DNA from: Altererythrobacter sp.
GTDB lineage: Bacteria; Pseudomonadota; Alphaproteobacteria; Sphingomonadales; Sphingomonadaceae
Assembly: GCA_023299945.1 (NCBI GenBank)
Contig: JALZVZ010000268.1
Span: forward strand, 1 to 7,122
Reading direction: 5' to 3'
Length of the DNA stretch: 7,122 nt
A program made the position numbers and the translations under genes. Under the pieces are notes generated by a model. The model did not search any database and had not been told where the DNA came from. It worked only from the letters and a program-made list of their open reading frames with translations. Positions within the stretch are counted from its first letter, which is position 1. Each line of letters opens with the position of its first letter. Shown piece by piece: positions 6,308 to 7,122 of the stretch.

Positions 6308-7122
6308 ATGAGCGATCCCGATACCACACCGATGCAAACAAAAGCCGGCGACCCCGGTGCCTTTGCCGAATTTGATCTTACCCGCGTCGATAGCCCCGCC
6401 TTTGTTGTGGATGCGGCAAAGCTGCGCGCCAATTGCCAGATATTGGCGGATATTCGCGATGAAGCAGACATCAAAATCCTCAGTGCATTAAAAGCGTTTT
6501 CCCTGCCTGCAACCGCGCCTGTCCTTGGTGATTATCTCGACGGGGTTTGCGCATCAGGATTGTGGGAAGCGCAATTGGCGAGTGAATTTTATGACGGCGA
6601 GATTACGACCTATTCTGCCGCCTATAAGCCTGATGAGCTGGAGGAGATTTGCCGGCTTTCCGATCATGTCATCTTCAATTCGCCCGAACAAATCGCACGC
6701 GCTGCGCTGATCCTTGACCAAGCCCGCATAACTGGCGGAGATGTTAGCGTGGGCCTGCGCCTAAACCCGATGCTGCCGCTGGGCGAGGTGGAAAAATACG
6801 ATCCCGCCGCGCCATTCTCGCGCCTCGGATTTCCAATCGATCAGCTGAACGAGGATAGCCTAGAGGGGGTCGATGGCATTCATTTCCATACTTTATGCGA
6901 GCAAACATTTGTTCCGCTAAAACAGACGTGGGAGCATGTATTCGACTTTATTGAGCCGTGGTTTGGCCAGCTGAAATGGATCAATATGGGCGGGGGGCAT
7001 CATATCACGCGCTCTGACTATGAACGCGAAGAGCTGATCGACTTTCTGGCGGAAGTAAAAGCTGACACGGGCGCTGAGATTATCTTGGAGCCGGGCGAGG
7101 CGGTTGCACTTGATGCAGGCAT
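6308..7122 (+). CDS. nspC: Carboxynorspermidine/carboxyspermidine decarboxylase, 3' end cut by window edge
   Basis: The first 271 codons of a PLP-dependent decarboxylase of the alanine-racemase-like fold III (ornithine/diaminopimelate decarboxylase superfamily, NspC branch) are present; the remaining roughly 100-130 residues lie outside the window. Visible motifs: DSPAFVVD (28-35) at the barrel entry; ALKAF with Lys62 as the PLP Schiff-base lysine; GVCASGLWEAQLA, typical of NspC; the HFHTLCEQ strand (192-199); glycine-rich INMGGGHHI (225-233), which binds the PLP phosphate; and EPGEAV (261-266), which is followed in homologues by the C-terminal domain. The enzyme decarboxylates carboxyspermidine or carboxynorspermidine to spermidine or norspermidine. 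The dehydrogenase supplying its substrate lies upstream in the same orientation. ATG 6308 is chosen; its AGGCGG is close and weak. An in-frame ATG at 6332 is possible but has no better RBS, and the family fold starts after both. Confidence 0.93.
   Translation, partial: MSDPDTTPMQTKAGDPGAFAEFDLTRVDSPAFVVDAAKLRANCQILADIRDEADIKILSALKAFSLPATAPVLGDYLDGVCASGLWEAQLASEFYDGEITTYSAAYKPDELEEICRLSDHVIFNSPEQIARAALILDQARITGGDVSVGLRLNPMLPLGEVEKYDPAAPFSRLGFPIDQLNEDSLEGVDGIHFHTLCEQTFVPLKQTWEHVFDFIEPWFGQLKWINMGGGHHITRSDYEREELIDFLAEVKADTGAEIILEPGEAVALDAG

Overview
The window reads as chromosomal DNA of an alphaproteobacterium, most likely in the Sphingomonadales (Erythrobacter/Altererythrobacter-like). This rests on the character of the thioredoxin reductase, the PF13350-type phosphatase and the MAPEG proteins, on moderately GC-rich codon use, and on the carboxyspermidine-type polyamine genes. 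The assignment is from recognition of protein character, not from a search. Genes are tightly packed. I see no tRNA, rRNA, IS element, CRISPR array or prophage gene.

Layout. (1) Positions 1-431, minus strand: the N-terminal part of a response-regulator receiver protein that runs off the left edge. (2) Positions 432-596: a divergent intergenic stretch containing a possible 18-codon leader ORF whose stop overlaps the start of the next gene. (3) Positions 597-1376, plus: a tyrosine/dual-specificity phosphatase with an intact HCX5R loop. (4) Positions 1444-2448, plus: NADPH-thioredoxin reductase (trxB). (5) Positions 2487-4393, minus, convergent with trxB: a three-gene cluster in the order PLP-dependent threonine/serine dehydratase, MAPEG protein 1, MAPEG protein 2. 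The two MAPEG genes are tandem paralogues that overlap by ATGA. (6) Positions 4457-7122, plus, divergent from the dehydratase across only 63 bp: a carboxy(nor)spermidine dehydrogenase, a small Tdi1/DUF1851-like protein, and the first 271 codons of carboxy(nor)spermidine decarboxylase (nspC), which runs off the right edge.

How the genes work together. The right-hand cluster encodes both steps of the alternative polyamine route. Aspartate beta-semialdehyde is condensed reductively with putrescine (or diaminopropane) to a carboxylated triamine, which is then decarboxylated to spermidine (or norspermidine). The unusual point is the gene between the two enzymes, which resembles the C-terminal domain of T6SS immunity protein Tdi1 although no toxin or T6SS gene is visible. 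The left-hand genes (receiver protein, phosphatase, trxB) look like ordinary signalling and redox housekeeping. The MAPEG pair and the dehydratase may form one transcription unit, but a perfect 7-bp inverted repeat and a TTGACA element in their spacer suggest separate control of the MAPEG pair.

I found no clearly new multi-gene system. The best leads are the Tdi1-like gene inside the polyamine cluster, the tandem MAPEG pair, and the possible coupled leader peptide before the phosphatase.
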